From Scybalousia_A sp052170555 (GTDB taxonomy: Bacteria; Bacteroidota; Bacteroidia; Bacteroidales; P3): DNA of 42,409 nt. Below are positions 17,450 to 26,791 of this stretch, one piece after another. The translations under genes and the position numbers were made by a program. How positions within the stretch are numbered: the stretch's first letter is position 1; every line of letters begins with the position of its first letter. Under the pieces are notes generated by a model. The model made no database searches, was not told where the DNA came from, and saw only the letters and a list, made by a program, of their open reading frames with translations. The stretch spans positions 1 through 42,409 of the forward strand of contig JBQNAI010000014.1 in NCBI GenBank assembly GCA_052170555.1, given 5' to 3'.

Positions 17450-20089
17450 ATGAATAAAATAAATAATATTTGTAATATGACTTCTAGCGAAATAAGACAA
17501 ACTTTTCTTGATTTTTTCAGAAGTAAAGGACATTCTATAGTTCCATCAAGTTCTATGGTTATTAAAAATGACCCCACTTTACTTTTTACTAATGCCGGTA
17601 TGAATCAATTCAAAGACGTCTTCCTTTGCAATGTAAAAAAAACATGCAAACGTATCGCAGACACTCAAAAATGTCTACGCGTGAGTGGAAAACATAACGA
17701 TTTGGAGGAAGTCGGACACGATACTTATCATCATACTATGTTTGAAATGCTTGGCAATTGGTCTTTCGGCGATTATTTCAAAGAAGAAGCGATTGCTTAT
17801 GCCTGGGAGCTACTTACACAAGTCTATAAGATCAGCAAAGATGATCTTTACGTGACCTATTTTGGTGGAGATGAAAAAGAAGGATTAAAAGCCGATGAAC
17901 AAGCCCACGAATATTGGAAACAATACTGTGAAGAATCACATATCATAGCTGGTAATAAACACGATAACTTCTGGGAGATGGGAGAGACTGGTCCCTGTGG
18001 GGCTTGTAGTGAAATTCATATAGATTTGCGTTCGCAGGAGGAGAAAAAATTGATAGACGGTGCCGAGTTGGTAAACAAAGATAATCCTCTAGTCATTGAG
18101 ATATGGAATCTGGTTTTTATGGAATTCAATCGCAAATCAGATAAATCACTTGAACCTTTGAAAGAAAAGAATATTGATACAGGTATGGGATTTGAACGTC
18201 TATGTATGGTACTTCAAAACAAAAAATCTAATTATGATACAGATGTTTTTCAACCGTTGATACAAAAAATAGCAAGTTTATCCGATAGTATGTACGGCGA
18301 AGACGAGAAAAAGGACATTGCAATGCGTGTAGTGGCGGACCATCTACGTGCGGTTGCTTTTGCCATCGCTGATGGATTGATACCATCCAATAATAAAGCA
18401 GGTTATGTAATTCGCAGAATACTTAGGCGTGCTGTTAGATATGGTTATACTTTTCTTGATCTCAAAAAGCCTTTTATGTGTTCTCTTGTCATAACTCTTG
18501 TAGAACAAATGGGCAACCAATTTCCCGAATTAAAGAAAAATCATACACTTATTTGTAAGGTTATCAAAGAAGAAGAAAATGCTTTCCTAAAAACATTAAG
18601 TAGCGGTATCGTTAAATTTGATAAATACATAAGAGATAATCCTCAAGGCTTGATTGACGGCGATTTTGCTTTTGAATTGTTCGATACTTATGGATTTCCT
18701 ATTGACTTAACGGAACTTATGGCTAAGGAGCAGGGAAGAGAAGTAGATATGAGGGCATTTGAGGATAATTTAAAGAAACAAAAAGAGCGCAGTAAGAATG
18801 CTGCAACTGTTAAAGTGGGAGATTGGGTAGAGATTGTGCCAAATTTTAAAGACGAAAACTTTGTTGGCTATGATGAGTTAGAATGCAAGTGTCACATCGT
18901 GCGTTATCGCGAAATTGAAACGAAAGGAAAGAGTCTTTACCAAATCGTTTTAGACCATACTCCCTTGTATGCTGAAATGGGTGGTCAGGTTGGAGATAGC
19001 GGAGTTTTAACATCTGACAAACAAAGTATTGAAATAATAGACACGAAAAAAGAAAACAATTTACCTATACATATAACTGCAACTTTACCAACAGATATCA
19101 CAGCAGTCTTTACTGCAAAAGTCAATGTAGATAGAAGACATAATATAGAAAGAAACCATACTGCCACACATTTACTACATTTTGCTTTAAGAAAAGTGTT
19201 GGGGAATCATGTTGAACAAAAAGGTTCTTATGTTGATAATAAGCGTTTGCGTTTTGACTTCTCTCATCATTCCAAACTTTCGGAACAAGAAATTCGTGAT
19301 ATTGAGAAGATGATTAATAATATGATTAGGCAAGACTTTAAAGCCGAAGATTGTCGCAATATTCCTATAGAACAGGCTTGCGAGATGGGAGCTATGGCTT
19401 TGTTTGGCGAAAAATACGGAGATAAAGTGCGAGTCATTCGTTTTGGAGATAGTATAGAGCTTTGTGGAGGTACGCATGTAAAAAGTACAGGGACTATTGG
19501 TATGTTCAAAATCGTAAATGAGAGTGCCGTTGCTGCAGGCATTAGACGTATTGAGGCTATTACAGGAGAGGAGTTCGAGAATTACATGTATTTTTTGCAG
19601 GATATGGTGAGTCAACTACACAATTTATTCGAAGCATCCCCGGATTTAGTTAAATCAATTCAAAAAACAATAGAAGAAAACAACAACTTGAAAAAACAAG
19701 TAGATAATTTCAAACAACAAGCTACCACAAACGTTTATGATGAATTGAAACAAAGAGGCGAATGTTTGGGCAATATGACTTATTTTGAGGCAGTACTGCC
19801 CATAGATGCCGATGCGATGAAAGATATTGCGTATAGATTTCGCAGAGAATTCAAAGATTTCTGCTTTGTTGGTGTAAACGAGCAGTCGGGTAAGGTTATG
19901 CTTACAATAATGTTAAGTGATAGTTTGGTAGAAAAAGGACTGGATGCTGGTAGAATGATACGCGAGGCAGCAAAATTTGTAAAAGGTGGTGGCGGTGGTC
20001 AGAAATTTTATGCAACTGCTGGTGGCAAAGACAAAGAGGGTGTAACCCAAGCACTGGAATACGTGAAAAATACGGTAAATGGGGCATAA
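17450..20089 (+). CDS. alaS: Alanine--tRNA ligase
   Basis: An 879-residue class II synthetase that charges tRNA-Ala. The N-terminal catalytic core begins EIRQTFLDFFRSKGH and includes FTNAGMNQFKD and the TGPCGACSEIH block. The editing domain has HTATHLLH (His570, His574) and CGGTH (Cys672, His676), the zinc and catalytic residues that clear Ser/Gly-tRNA-Ala. The C-terminal domain ends with GGGGGQ and ATAGGKD. Length is normal. An internal ATG at 17477 (MTSSEIRQ) gives an N-terminus closer to the usual one and may be the real start. A DUF262 gene follows after 35 bp. Confidence 0.98.
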   Translation: MNKINNICNMTSSEIRQTFLDFFRSKGHSIVPSSSMVIKNDPTLLFTNAGMNQFKDVFLCNVKKTCKRIADTQKCLRVSGKHNDLEEVGHDTYHHTMFEMLGNWSFGDYFKEEAIAYAWELLTQVYKISKDDLYVTYFGGDEKEGLKADEQAHEYWKQYCEESHIIAGNKHDNFWEMGETGPCGACSEIHIDLRSQEEKKLIDGAELVNKDNPLVIEIWNLVFMEFNRKSDKSLEPLKEKNIDTGMGFERLCMVLQNKKSNYDTDVFQPLIQKIASLSDSMYGEDEKKDIAMRVVADHLRAVAFAIADGLIPSNNKAGYVIRRILRRAVRYGYTFLDLKKPFMCSLVITLVEQMGNQFPELKKNHTLICKVIKEEENAFLKTLSSGIVKFDKYIRDNPQGLIDGDFAFELFDTYGFPIDLTELMAKEQGREVDMRAFEDNLKKQKERSKNAATVKVGDWVEIVPNFKDENFVGYDELECKCHIVRYREIETKGKSLYQIVLDHTPLYAEMGGQVGDSGVLTSDKQSIEIIDTKKENNLPIHITATLPTDITAVFTAKVNVDRRHNIERNHTATHLLHFALRKVLGNHVEQKGSYVDNKRLRFDFSHHSKLSEQEIRDIEKMINNMIRQDFKAEDCRNIPIEQACEMGAMALFGEKYGDKVRVIRFGDSIELCGGTHVKSTGTIGMFKIVNESAVAAGIRRIEAITGEEFENYMYFLQDMVSQLHNLFEASPDLVKSIQKTIEENNNLKKQVDNFKQQATTNVYDELKQRGECLGNMTYFEAVLPIDADAMKDIAYRFRREFKDFCFVGVNEQSGKVMLTIMLSDSLVEKGLDAGRMIREAAKFVKGGGGGQKFYATAGGKDKEGVTQALEYVKNTVNGA

Positions 20090-20124
20090 GAGATTTTTGA
20101 AATTTTTAAATAATTTAGTCTATT

Positions 20125-22218
20125 ATGAAAGATACCACAGATATAAGAGAATTCTTTGAAGGAAGTAAAACACAATTTGTTATCCCGTTGTACCAAAGAA
20201 AATATTCTTGGGACATAGATAATTGCAAACGCTTATTTGAAGATTTAATAAAGATACATAGAAATAATATTAAGAAGCATTTCTTTGGTTCAATAGTTTC
20301 TGTTAACGCAGATGATACAAGTAAAGACCTTTTGATTATAGATGGACAACAAAGAATAACAACCGTTTCATTGATTTTATTAGCAATCATTAATGCAGTT
20401 AAGAATACCAAATTATCTTGTAATGACAATTCATTACTAAATGATATTACGGAAAATTATCTTATTGCTAAATATAAAAAAAATGAACGCAATAAAAAGC
20501 TTTGTCCAATAGAAATAGACAGATTAGCATATGACAGAATTTTTGATAATGACGAAAAAATTTTTATTAAAGATAGTGGTATAACAATAAACTATCAATT
20601 TTTCTATAGTCAAGTTATCTATTGCGGTTTGCTTGCCGATGAAATATTTGAAGCAATAGAAAGATTATCTATTGTAGATTTGGTATTAGAAAGAGAAGAT
20701 AATCCACAACTTATTTTCGAAAGTCTAAATTCTACAGGCAAAGATTTAAATGAAGCAGATAAGATTCGTAACTATCTTTTAATGAATCTGTCAAAATCAG
20801 AGCAAGAGGAATATTATACTAAATACTGGGCAAAGATAGAAGAATACACTGACAGAGAGCCAACAATGTTTTTTAGGGATTACCTAACCGTTTATACGCG
20901 TACCATACACAAGATTGACAATTTATATTTTGACTTTAAATCTTATTACGAGAATAAAATAAGTAATAAAGAAGACTTTTTGAAAGACCTACTTAAGTAT
21001 GCAACTTTTTACAAACGGGTAATTAAATGTGAAACTAAGCAGGCAAAAATAAATAAAAAATTAAAACAACTTGCAAACATTGGTTCTAATGTAGGTATGC
21101 CATTTTACATGTCTTTCTTTGATTATGCAGATACAAATTCTTTAGATGAGAAAGAAGTGTGGAATGTTTTGGATATTATAGAAAACTTTTGGGCAAGGCG
21201 TATTATCTGTAGTTATAATACAAACGCTTTATCAAAACTTTTCTCCACTTTACACAATGAAATACTTAAGATAATCAATAATCACGACAAAAGGAACATT
21301 CCTGTCAACGTTCCATACTCTGAATTATTAAAATATCTGCTACTAAAAAAACAGGGATCGTCTGCATTTCCAACAGATGAGGAAGTAAAAGAATGTTTCA
21401 GAACAAAGAATATTTATAATATGAACAAAGATTATCAATCTTTTTTGTTTGAGAGAATGGAAAATGAAAATAGTAACGAGGGCATTAGTCCTGTTGTTGA
21501 AGAAATGAAAGAAGGAAAGATTACCATAGAACATGTAATGCCCAAAACACTTACTTCTCAATGGAAAAAAGATTTGGGAGATGATTGGGAAGCGACTTAT
21601 AATACCTACCTAAATAAATTTGCAAATCTTACTTTGACAGGATATAATCAAAATTATAGTAACAAAGCTTTTGTAAAAAAGTTAAATGGATTTTCTGATA
21701 AAGAAGATAAATTTATTCCTGGATTCAAAGAATCACGTTTTCATTTAAGTAACTATATAAAACAGTGTAGTAAATGGACAAAAGAAGAGTTAAAAAAAAG
21801 AGAAGCTATATTATCTGAAAAAGTATTTAAACTTTGGCCGATGATTACCTCTGAGTATACTCAGTTAGATGCAGATGTAGAAGAAATTTCTTTATTTGAT
21901 GAGGATGTGGATTTGACAAGACGAAAATTAAAGGCATTTTCTTATAAGGGAGAGAAATATGAAACATCTTCTTGGAAAGATATGATGGTTGATTTGCTAC
22001 AAATCCTATACAAAGAAGATACTGCATCCGTTATTTACTTGGCAAATAAACAATATTGGTTATATACTACTTGTGATGACTATAGAACTAAAATCGAAGA
22101 TGAATGTTATGTGCATTCACATAATTCTACAAAAACCAAGATGGATATTCTACACTATGTTTTTAATAATCTTAATATTCCTGAAACGGATTTAACTTTT
22201 TATTTAACTAAAGAATAA
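20125..22218 (+). CDS. GmrSD-like DUF262/DUF1524 protein (probable defence nuclease)
   Basis: A 697-residue protein with the DUF262 N-terminal domain (VIPLYQRKYSWD near residue 19, then IDGQQR at 72-77, the ParB-like nucleotide-binding motif). After a long helical middle comes a DUF1524 HNH-type nuclease domain (IEHVMPKTL with His470, followed by FANLTLTGYNQNYSN). A further C-terminal segment of about 100 residues follows. In the GmrSD family this layout cleaves modified phage DNA (type IV restriction) using nucleotide hydrolysis; SspE-type enzymes share the fold. It is the first gene of a same-strand group with an acetyltransferase and a restriction-modification pair. Family is clear; the specific trigger is not. 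Confidence 0.88.
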   Translation: MKDTTDIREFFEGSKTQFVIPLYQRKYSWDIDNCKRLFEDLIKIHRNNIKKHFFGSIVSVNADDTSKDLLIIDGQQRITTVSLILLAIINAVKNTKLSCNDNSLLNDITENYLIAKYKKNERNKKLCPIEIDRLAYDRIFDNDEKIFIKDSGITINYQFFYSQVIYCGLLADEIFEAIERLSIVDLVLEREDNPQLIFESLNSTGKDLNEADKIRNYLLMNLSKSEQEEYYTKYWAKIEEYTDREPTMFFRDYLTVYTRTIHKIDNLYFDFKSYYENKISNKEDFLKDLLKYATFYKRVIKCETKQAKINKKLKQLANIGSNVGMPFYMSFFDYADTNSLDEKEVWNVLDIIENFWARRIICSYNTNALSKLFSTLHNEILKIINNHDKRNIPVNVPYSELLKYLLLKKQGSSAFPTDEEVKECFRTKNIYNMNKDYQSFLFERMENENSNEGISPVVEEMKEGKITIEHVMPKTLTSQWKKDLGDDWEATYNTYLNKFANLTLTGYNQNYSNKAFVKKLNGFSDKEDKFIPGFKESRFHLSNYIKQCSKWTKEELKKREAILSEKVFKLWPMITSEYTQLDADVEEISLFDEDVDLTRRKLKAFSYKGEKYETSSWKDMMVDLLQILYKEDTASVIYLANKQYWLYTTCDDYRTKIEDECYVHSHNSTKTKMDILHYVFNNLNIPETDLTFYLTKE

Positions 22219-22235
22219 AATAGCACCTAATCATT

Positions 22236-22802
22236 ATGACAGAATTAGAAAAAATAAACGCAGGACTTCCCGGTTGCTTTAACGATTTAGAGATGATAAA
22301 TCTCAAAGAGCAAGCAATGATTCAATGTTCTATATATAACAGTATAGACGAATCAGATTATAAGTCTCAATATACTCAACTAAAAAAAATGCTTGGCAAG
22401 ATTGGGGAGAAAATTTGGATTGCTAGGACCTTCAATTGCGACAGAGGAAAGAATATATTTATTGGAGATAATTTCATTGGTAATTTCAATCTTACCATCT
22501 TAGATATTAGAGAAGTGTATATTGGAGATAACGTCCTAATTGGTCCAAATACTTTAATTACAACCGTAGGTCACCCAATAACTCCAAAAGGCAGAAGAGA
22601 GCATATTTCATTGGCTAAGCCGGTACATATAGGTAATGATGTGTGGATTGGAGGCAATTGTACAATATTGCCAGGTGTTAAGATAGGTAATAATGTAGTT
22701 GTAGCAGCAGGAGCAGTTGTTACAAAGGATATACCAGATAATTCTCTTGTTGCTGGAGTTCCCGCAAGGGTTATTAGACAAATAGAAAACGATGTAGAAT
22801 AA
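22236..22802 (+). CDS. Hexapeptide-repeat sugar O-acetyltransferase (Maa/LacA type)
   Basis: A 188-residue left-handed beta-helix acyltransferase. The N-terminus resembles the maltose/galactoside acetyltransferase cap, and hexapeptide repeats run from about residue 70 (IFIGDNFIGNFN, VYIGDNVLIGPN, VHIGNDVWIGGN, VKIGNNVVVAAG). The catalytic His lies in TTVGHPI, and the end reads VAGVPARVIRQI. It should move an acetyl group from acetyl-CoA to a sugar or similar acceptor. It sits 17 bp after the GmrSD-like gene and 18 bp before the endonuclease gene, an odd place for a sugar enzyme; it may be a passenger or may contribute to the defence locus. Confidence 0.9.
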   Translation: MTELEKINAGLPGCFNDLEMINLKEQAMIQCSIYNSIDESDYKSQYTQLKKMLGKIGEKIWIARTFNCDRGKNIFIGDNFIGNFNLTILDIREVYIGDNVLIGPNTLITTVGHPITPKGRREHISLAKPVHIGNDVWIGGNCTILPGVKIGNNVVVAAGAVVTKDIPDNSLVAGVPARVIRQIENDVE

Positions 22803-22820
22803 AAATAGAATACTCAAGAT

Positions 22821-23678
22821 ATGAATTTGTGGAATAATGATATAGAAATTAAATTTTTTGAAGAGGCTTTAAAGAATTTTGCTTCAGTAGAAAAATTGTT
22901 TTATAAACTTAAATCAGGTTCTTATGCCTATGTTCCAAAAGGTGTTGATGCCGAAGGAAAAACATTGCAATCAAGAAATTCTTTGATAGGTAATTTTACA
23001 GAGAAATGGTGCAAAAATTTAATTGAGCCAATAGCAAAAAGGAATGGGCTATTCGCAATAAATGGAGCGGTATGTGAAGAGATAGGTTTAATAAGACAGT
23101 CTGCTGCAGACTTAATCATTTCTACGAAAGATTCTATCATACAACAAGCATGTGATATTAAAGTTATATTTGAGATCAAAATAAGTATTGTTTCTAATTA
23201 TCAGTATTTAGATAGTGGAAAAATAGAATGTGTAGGAGATTATAACACACATAAAGGTAATCCTTCATTATTGCGTTCAGATAGTATGCTTAAAGCGATA
23301 GGTAAAAGTATTGATATTAGAGTTTGTGGAGAAAAAAGTGCAACAATACCTATCATAATATTAGGAAATACACCCGTTTCTTCAAATTATGAGGAGAAAA
23401 TAGATCAATTAAAACAAGGCGGAGTGATTCAAAATTTTATTTCATTAAATCCGAATCCGACAAACAGTAAATTTATAAAAACTTCAAAACATAAGGGTTT
23501 TATTACGCCAAAGTCTTACTCAGAATTAGAAGAAGTAATTGAAAATTATCTTACATTTGATTTTTATTATTTCTCTGCAATGAAGAGTAAAAGTGAATTA
23601 GGAAATATTATTTCAGTCGCTGCAAGAGAAAAGACAGAAATAGATAGGGCAGAAAAGTTTTTACAGTTAATTAAATAG
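22821..23678 (+). CDS. Probable type II restriction endonuclease (PD-(D/E)XK)
   Basis: A 285-residue protein that I do not recognise by name. A PD-(D/E)XK-like core is visible: Asp97 in SAADLIIS, then Glu118 and Lys120 in VIFEIKIS, after a helix containing NFTEKWCKNLIEP. The next gene, 5 bp downstream, is a DNA methyltransferase, the usual arrangement of a type II restriction-modification pair. The protein would cut DNA at the site that the neighbouring methylase protects. Recognition sequence cannot be deduced. The assignment rests on the motif and on context. Confidence 0.72.
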   Translation: MNLWNNDIEIKFFEEALKNFASVEKLFYKLKSGSYAYVPKGVDAEGKTLQSRNSLIGNFTEKWCKNLIEPIAKRNGLFAINGAVCEEIGLIRQSAADLIISTKDSIIQQACDIKVIFEIKISIVSNYQYLDSGKIECVGDYNTHKGNPSLLRSDSMLKAIGKSIDIRVCGEKSATIPIIILGNTPVSSNYEEKIDQLKQGGVIQNFISLNPNPTNSKFIKTSKHKGFITPKSYSELEEVIENYLTFDFYYFSAMKSKSELGNIISVAAREKTEIDRAEKFLQLIK

Positions 23679-23683
23679 AATCA

Positions 23684-24571
23684 ATGAGAACAGCAACTCA
23701 AACAAGTTCATTTGGGACAGCAGGAAGAATAAATCATAATTCGGAAAAGTTCTATAATTCTAAATTATATAAGGGATTAACTCATAAAGTTACTACAATT
23801 GGTAGAGATAACGAATTTCCTATAGAGTATCTTAATAAAATTATCTGCTCTTCTTCCGAAAATATGAAGGAATTGCCTGATAATTGTGTTGACTTGATGA
23901 TAACATCTCCCCCTTATAATGTTTCTAAAGAATATGATGAGGACTTATCTTTGGAAGAATATCTGCATTTATTAGAGAATGTTTTTACAGAGACTTATAG
24001 GGTGTTGGTCAATGGTGGTAGAGCATGTATAAATATTGCAAATGTAGGAAGAAAGCCATATATCCCAGTATCAGATTATATTTCGGAACTAATGATAAGG
24101 ATTGGATTCAATATGAGGGGTGAAATTATATGGAATAAAGCGGCAAGTGCGAGTCCATCTACTGCTTGGGGAAGTTGGCAAAGTGCGTCTAATCCAATTT
24201 TAAGAGATATACATGAATACATTTTAGTATTTTCAAAAGGGGAATATAAAAAAGAACGAAAAAATAAAGAGAATTCAATCACAAGAGAAGACTTTATGGA
24301 ATGGACTAAATCTATTTGGACAATGAATGCAGAAAGTGCTAAACGTATCGGACATCCTGCACCATTCCCAGAGGAATTACCACATAGATTGATTCAATTA
24401 TATTCTTTTAAAAGTGATGTCGTTTTAGATCCATTTATAGGTAGCGGTACAACAGGAGTATCTGCTTTAAAAAATAATAGAATTTTTATAGGCTATGATA
24501 TAAATGAAGAATATGTATCATTGGCGAATAAAAGGATTGCACCATTTCTAAAAGAAAATAATCTATTCTAA
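23684..24571 (+). CDS. Beta-class DNA methyltransferase (N4-cytosine or N6-adenine)
   Basis: A 295-residue SAM-dependent DNA methyltransferase. The catalytic motif TSPPYN is at residues 74-79, and the SAM-binding motif DPFIGSGTTG is near residue 250, after the catalytic motif, which defines the beta order. The TSPPY form is typical of N4-cytosine enzymes, although some N6-adenine enzymes share it. Only about 65 residues precede the catalytic motif. It lies 5 bp after the endonuclease gene and should protect host DNA from it. All motifs look intact, unlike the decayed HinfI-type methylase at 27610-28687. Confidence 0.92.
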   Translation: MRTATQTSSFGTAGRINHNSEKFYNSKLYKGLTHKVTTIGRDNEFPIEYLNKIICSSSENMKELPDNCVDLMITSPPYNVSKEYDEDLSLEEYLHLLENVFTETYRVLVNGGRACINIANVGRKPYIPVSDYISELMIRIGFNMRGEIIWNKAASASPSTAWGSWQSASNPILRDIHEYILVFSKGEYKKERKNKENSITREDFMEWTKSIWTMNAESAKRIGHPAPFPEELPHRLIQLYSFKSDVVLDPFIGSGTTGVSALKNNRIFIGYDINEEYVSLANKRIAPFLKENNLF

Positions 24572-24582
24572 ATGTGTTCATT

Positions 24583-24795
24583 ATGAGAAAAGACAATATA
24601 CCTCATAAAAAATGTAACTGCCCTGATGATTATTGGGAGGTTATAATTGTACAAAAAGATGATCGTTATGATAACAATGATGTTATATATTATCATTGCG
24701 ACATGTGTGGAGATGATTTTAGAGTGGAGGATTTTTATACAGGACAAGAAGTGTATTGGTCTGATGTTAGTGTTGAGGAATACATTGAATTTTAA
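24583..24795 (+). CDS. Small Cys-rich hypothetical protein
   Basis: A 70-residue acidic protein with two Cys pairs, CNC near residue 11 and CDMCG near residue 40, spaced as in a small zinc ribbon, though the first pair is C-x-C. A GTG at 24574 would add three residues, but the ATG at 24583 (MRKDNIPHKK) is more likely. It starts 11 bp after the methyltransferase stop and is the last gene of the island before typA. I recognise no family. It could be a regulator or accessory protein of the restriction system, which is inference from position only. Confidence 0.65.
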   Translation: MRKDNIPHKKCNCPDDYWEVIIVQKDDRYDNNDVIYYHCDMCGDDFRVEDFYTGQEVYWSDVSVEEYIEF

Positions 24796-24832
24796 GAATT
24801 AGCAAATAATAACTAAAATAAATATAACAATT

Positions 24833-26659
24833 ATGCAAAATATTCGCAACGTAGCAATAATCGCTCATGTTGATCATGGAAAAACAACTTTGGTTGATAG
24901 AATGCTTTACCAGGCTAAACTATTCCGCGACAACCAAGAGAAAAAAGAACTCATACTTGATAACAACGATTTGGAAAGAGAAAGAGGTATAACGATTCTT
25001 TCTAAAAACGTTTCCATACGTTACAAAGACTTTAAAATAAATATCATAGACACACCAGGACACAGTGATTTTGGCGGAGAGGTTGAACGTGTGCTTAATA
25101 TGGCTGACGGAGTCCTTTTGGTCGTTGATGCTTTTGAAGGGCCAATGCCACAAACTCGTTTCGTATTACAGAAAGCCATTGAGTTGAATTTGAAACCTAT
25201 TGTCGTCATTAATAAAGTAGATAAACCTAATTGCGACCCTATTGCAACACAAGAAAAAGTTTTTGATTTGATGTGTGTTTTGGGTGCAAGCGAAGACCAA
25301 TTGGATTTTCCGACTGTATATGGCTCTTCAAAAGAAGGTTGGATGAGTGAAGACTACACAAAACCTACAACAGATGTTTCTTATTTACTTGACACCATTA
25401 TTAAATACATACCAGAATATCCACATATTGAGGGAAATACTCAGCTAATGATTTCCTCTTTGGATTATTCTTCTTATGTAGGACGAATAGCCGTCGGTCG
25501 TTTACATAGAGGCACTTTACAAGCTGGACAAGATATTACGTTGTGTAAAGCAAATGGAGATAAATATACAAGCAAGATAAAAGAGTTGTATGTTTTTGAG
25601 GGATTGGCTAAGGAAAAAATCAAAACATCTGTACAGGCTGGTGAAATTGTTGCACTTTTGGGAATAGAAAACTTTGATATTGGAGATAGTGTATGCGACA
25701 AAGAGTATCCAGAAGCACTAAAACCTATTAAAGTTGATGAACCTACACTAAGTATGTTGTTTACTATCAATAATTCTCCTTTCTTTGGTAAAGAAGGAAA
25801 GTTTGTTACATCTCGTCATTTACGCGATCGTTTGCATGCAGAACTAGAAAAAAATTTGGCATTAAAAGTTGAAGATACAGATTCTCCCGATACAATGATT
25901 GTATACGGACGTGGGGTATTACATTTAAGTGTTCTGATAGAAACCATGCGAAGAGAAGGATATGAATTGCAAGTGGGACAGCCCAAGGTTATCATCAAGG
26001 AAATTGATGGTAAAAAGTGCGAACCAATAGAACAACTTATCATTGTTACTCCAGAACAGTTTGCCGGTAAAATAATAGAACAAGTTACGTCTCGCAAAGG
26101 AGAATTACTTTCTATGGAACCTCGTGGAGACAGACAACATATAGAATTCAACATCCCCTCAAGAGGATTGATAGGCTTGACAAATACAATACTTACCATT
26201 TCCGAAGGAGAAGCCATTATGGCACATCAACTAAAAGATTTTGAACCTTGGAAAGGAGAGTTGCCATCAAGACGAATGGGAGCTTTAATAGCAAAAGAGA
26301 CGGGCTCAGTAATAGATTATTCTTTGAATAAATTGCAAGACCGAGGTAAGTTCTTTGTAGAATCTGGAGATGAAATATATACGGGAATGATTGTAGGGGA
26401 AGGTTTACGACCAGATGACATTGTTGTTAATCTTGTAATAACAAAGAAATTAACAAATATGCGTGCAGCAGGTAGTGATGAAAAGAATAATATTGCCCCT
26501 GCAGTTAAATTTTCTTTGGAAGAGGCGATGGAATATATTAAAGAGGACGAATACTTGGAGATAACTCCTAATCATCTTCGTATAAGAAAAATCATCTTAG
26601 ATGAAACACAAAGAAAACGTGCGGCACAAACAAAAGCGACATTAAATCAAGACGAATAA
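24833..26659 (+). CDS. typA: Ribosome-associated GTPase TypA/BipA
   Basis: A 608-residue translational GTPase that binds the 70S ribosome and assists 50S assembly and stress or cold adaptation. GTPase motifs are all present: AHVDHGKTT (residues 11-19), RGITI, DTPGHSDFGGEVERVL, NKVDKP and the SSKEG G5 segment. Domain II, the EF-G-like domains III and V and the TypA-specific C-terminal domain follow (ENFDIGDSVCD, PSRGLIGL, RPDDIVVNLVITKKLTNMR). Length is normal. It is a core gene that lies between a seemingly live and a dead restriction-modification system. Confidence 0.98.
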   Translation: MQNIRNVAIIAHVDHGKTTLVDRMLYQAKLFRDNQEKKELILDNNDLERERGITILSKNVSIRYKDFKINIIDTPGHSDFGGEVERVLNMADGVLLVVDAFEGPMPQTRFVLQKAIELNLKPIVVINKVDKPNCDPIATQEKVFDLMCVLGASEDQLDFPTVYGSSKEGWMSEDYTKPTTDVSYLLDTIIKYIPEYPHIEGNTQLMISSLDYSSYVGRIAVGRLHRGTLQAGQDITLCKANGDKYTSKIKELYVFEGLAKEKIKTSVQAGEIVALLGIENFDIGDSVCDKEYPEALKPIKVDEPTLSMLFTINNSPFFGKEGKFVTSRHLRDRLHAELEKNLALKVEDTDSPDTMIVYGRGVLHLSVLIETMRREGYELQVGQPKVIIKEIDGKKCEPIEQLIIVTPEQFAGKIIEQVTSRKGELLSMEPRGDRQHIEFNIPSRGLIGLTNTILTISEGEAIMAHQLKDFEPWKGELPSRRMGALIAKETGSVIDYSLNKLQDRGKFFVESGDEIYTGMIVGEGLRPDDIVVNLVITKKLTNMRAAGSDEKNNIAPAVKFSLEEAMEYIKEDEYLEITPNHLRIRKIILDETQRKRAAQTKATLNQDE

Positions 26660-26689
26660 TAGGTTAGATTTTTAAATAACTATTTTCAG

Positions 26690-26730
26690 ACAACTCACAG
26701 GTAATTTTTCTATTCGTGAGTTGTCCTTTA
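26690..26730 (+). terminator. Terminator after typA
   Basis: Perfect 9-bp arms acaactcac (26690-26698) and gtgagttgt (26716-26724) with a 17-nt loop, followed by ccttta. The T-run is weak but the hairpin is well placed 30 bp after the typA stop. Confidence 0.6.
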
Positions 26731-26791
26731 TATATATTCACTCTATATTACACAGTACTTCAAGATAGTTGCATAAGGTCCTATATATCTG

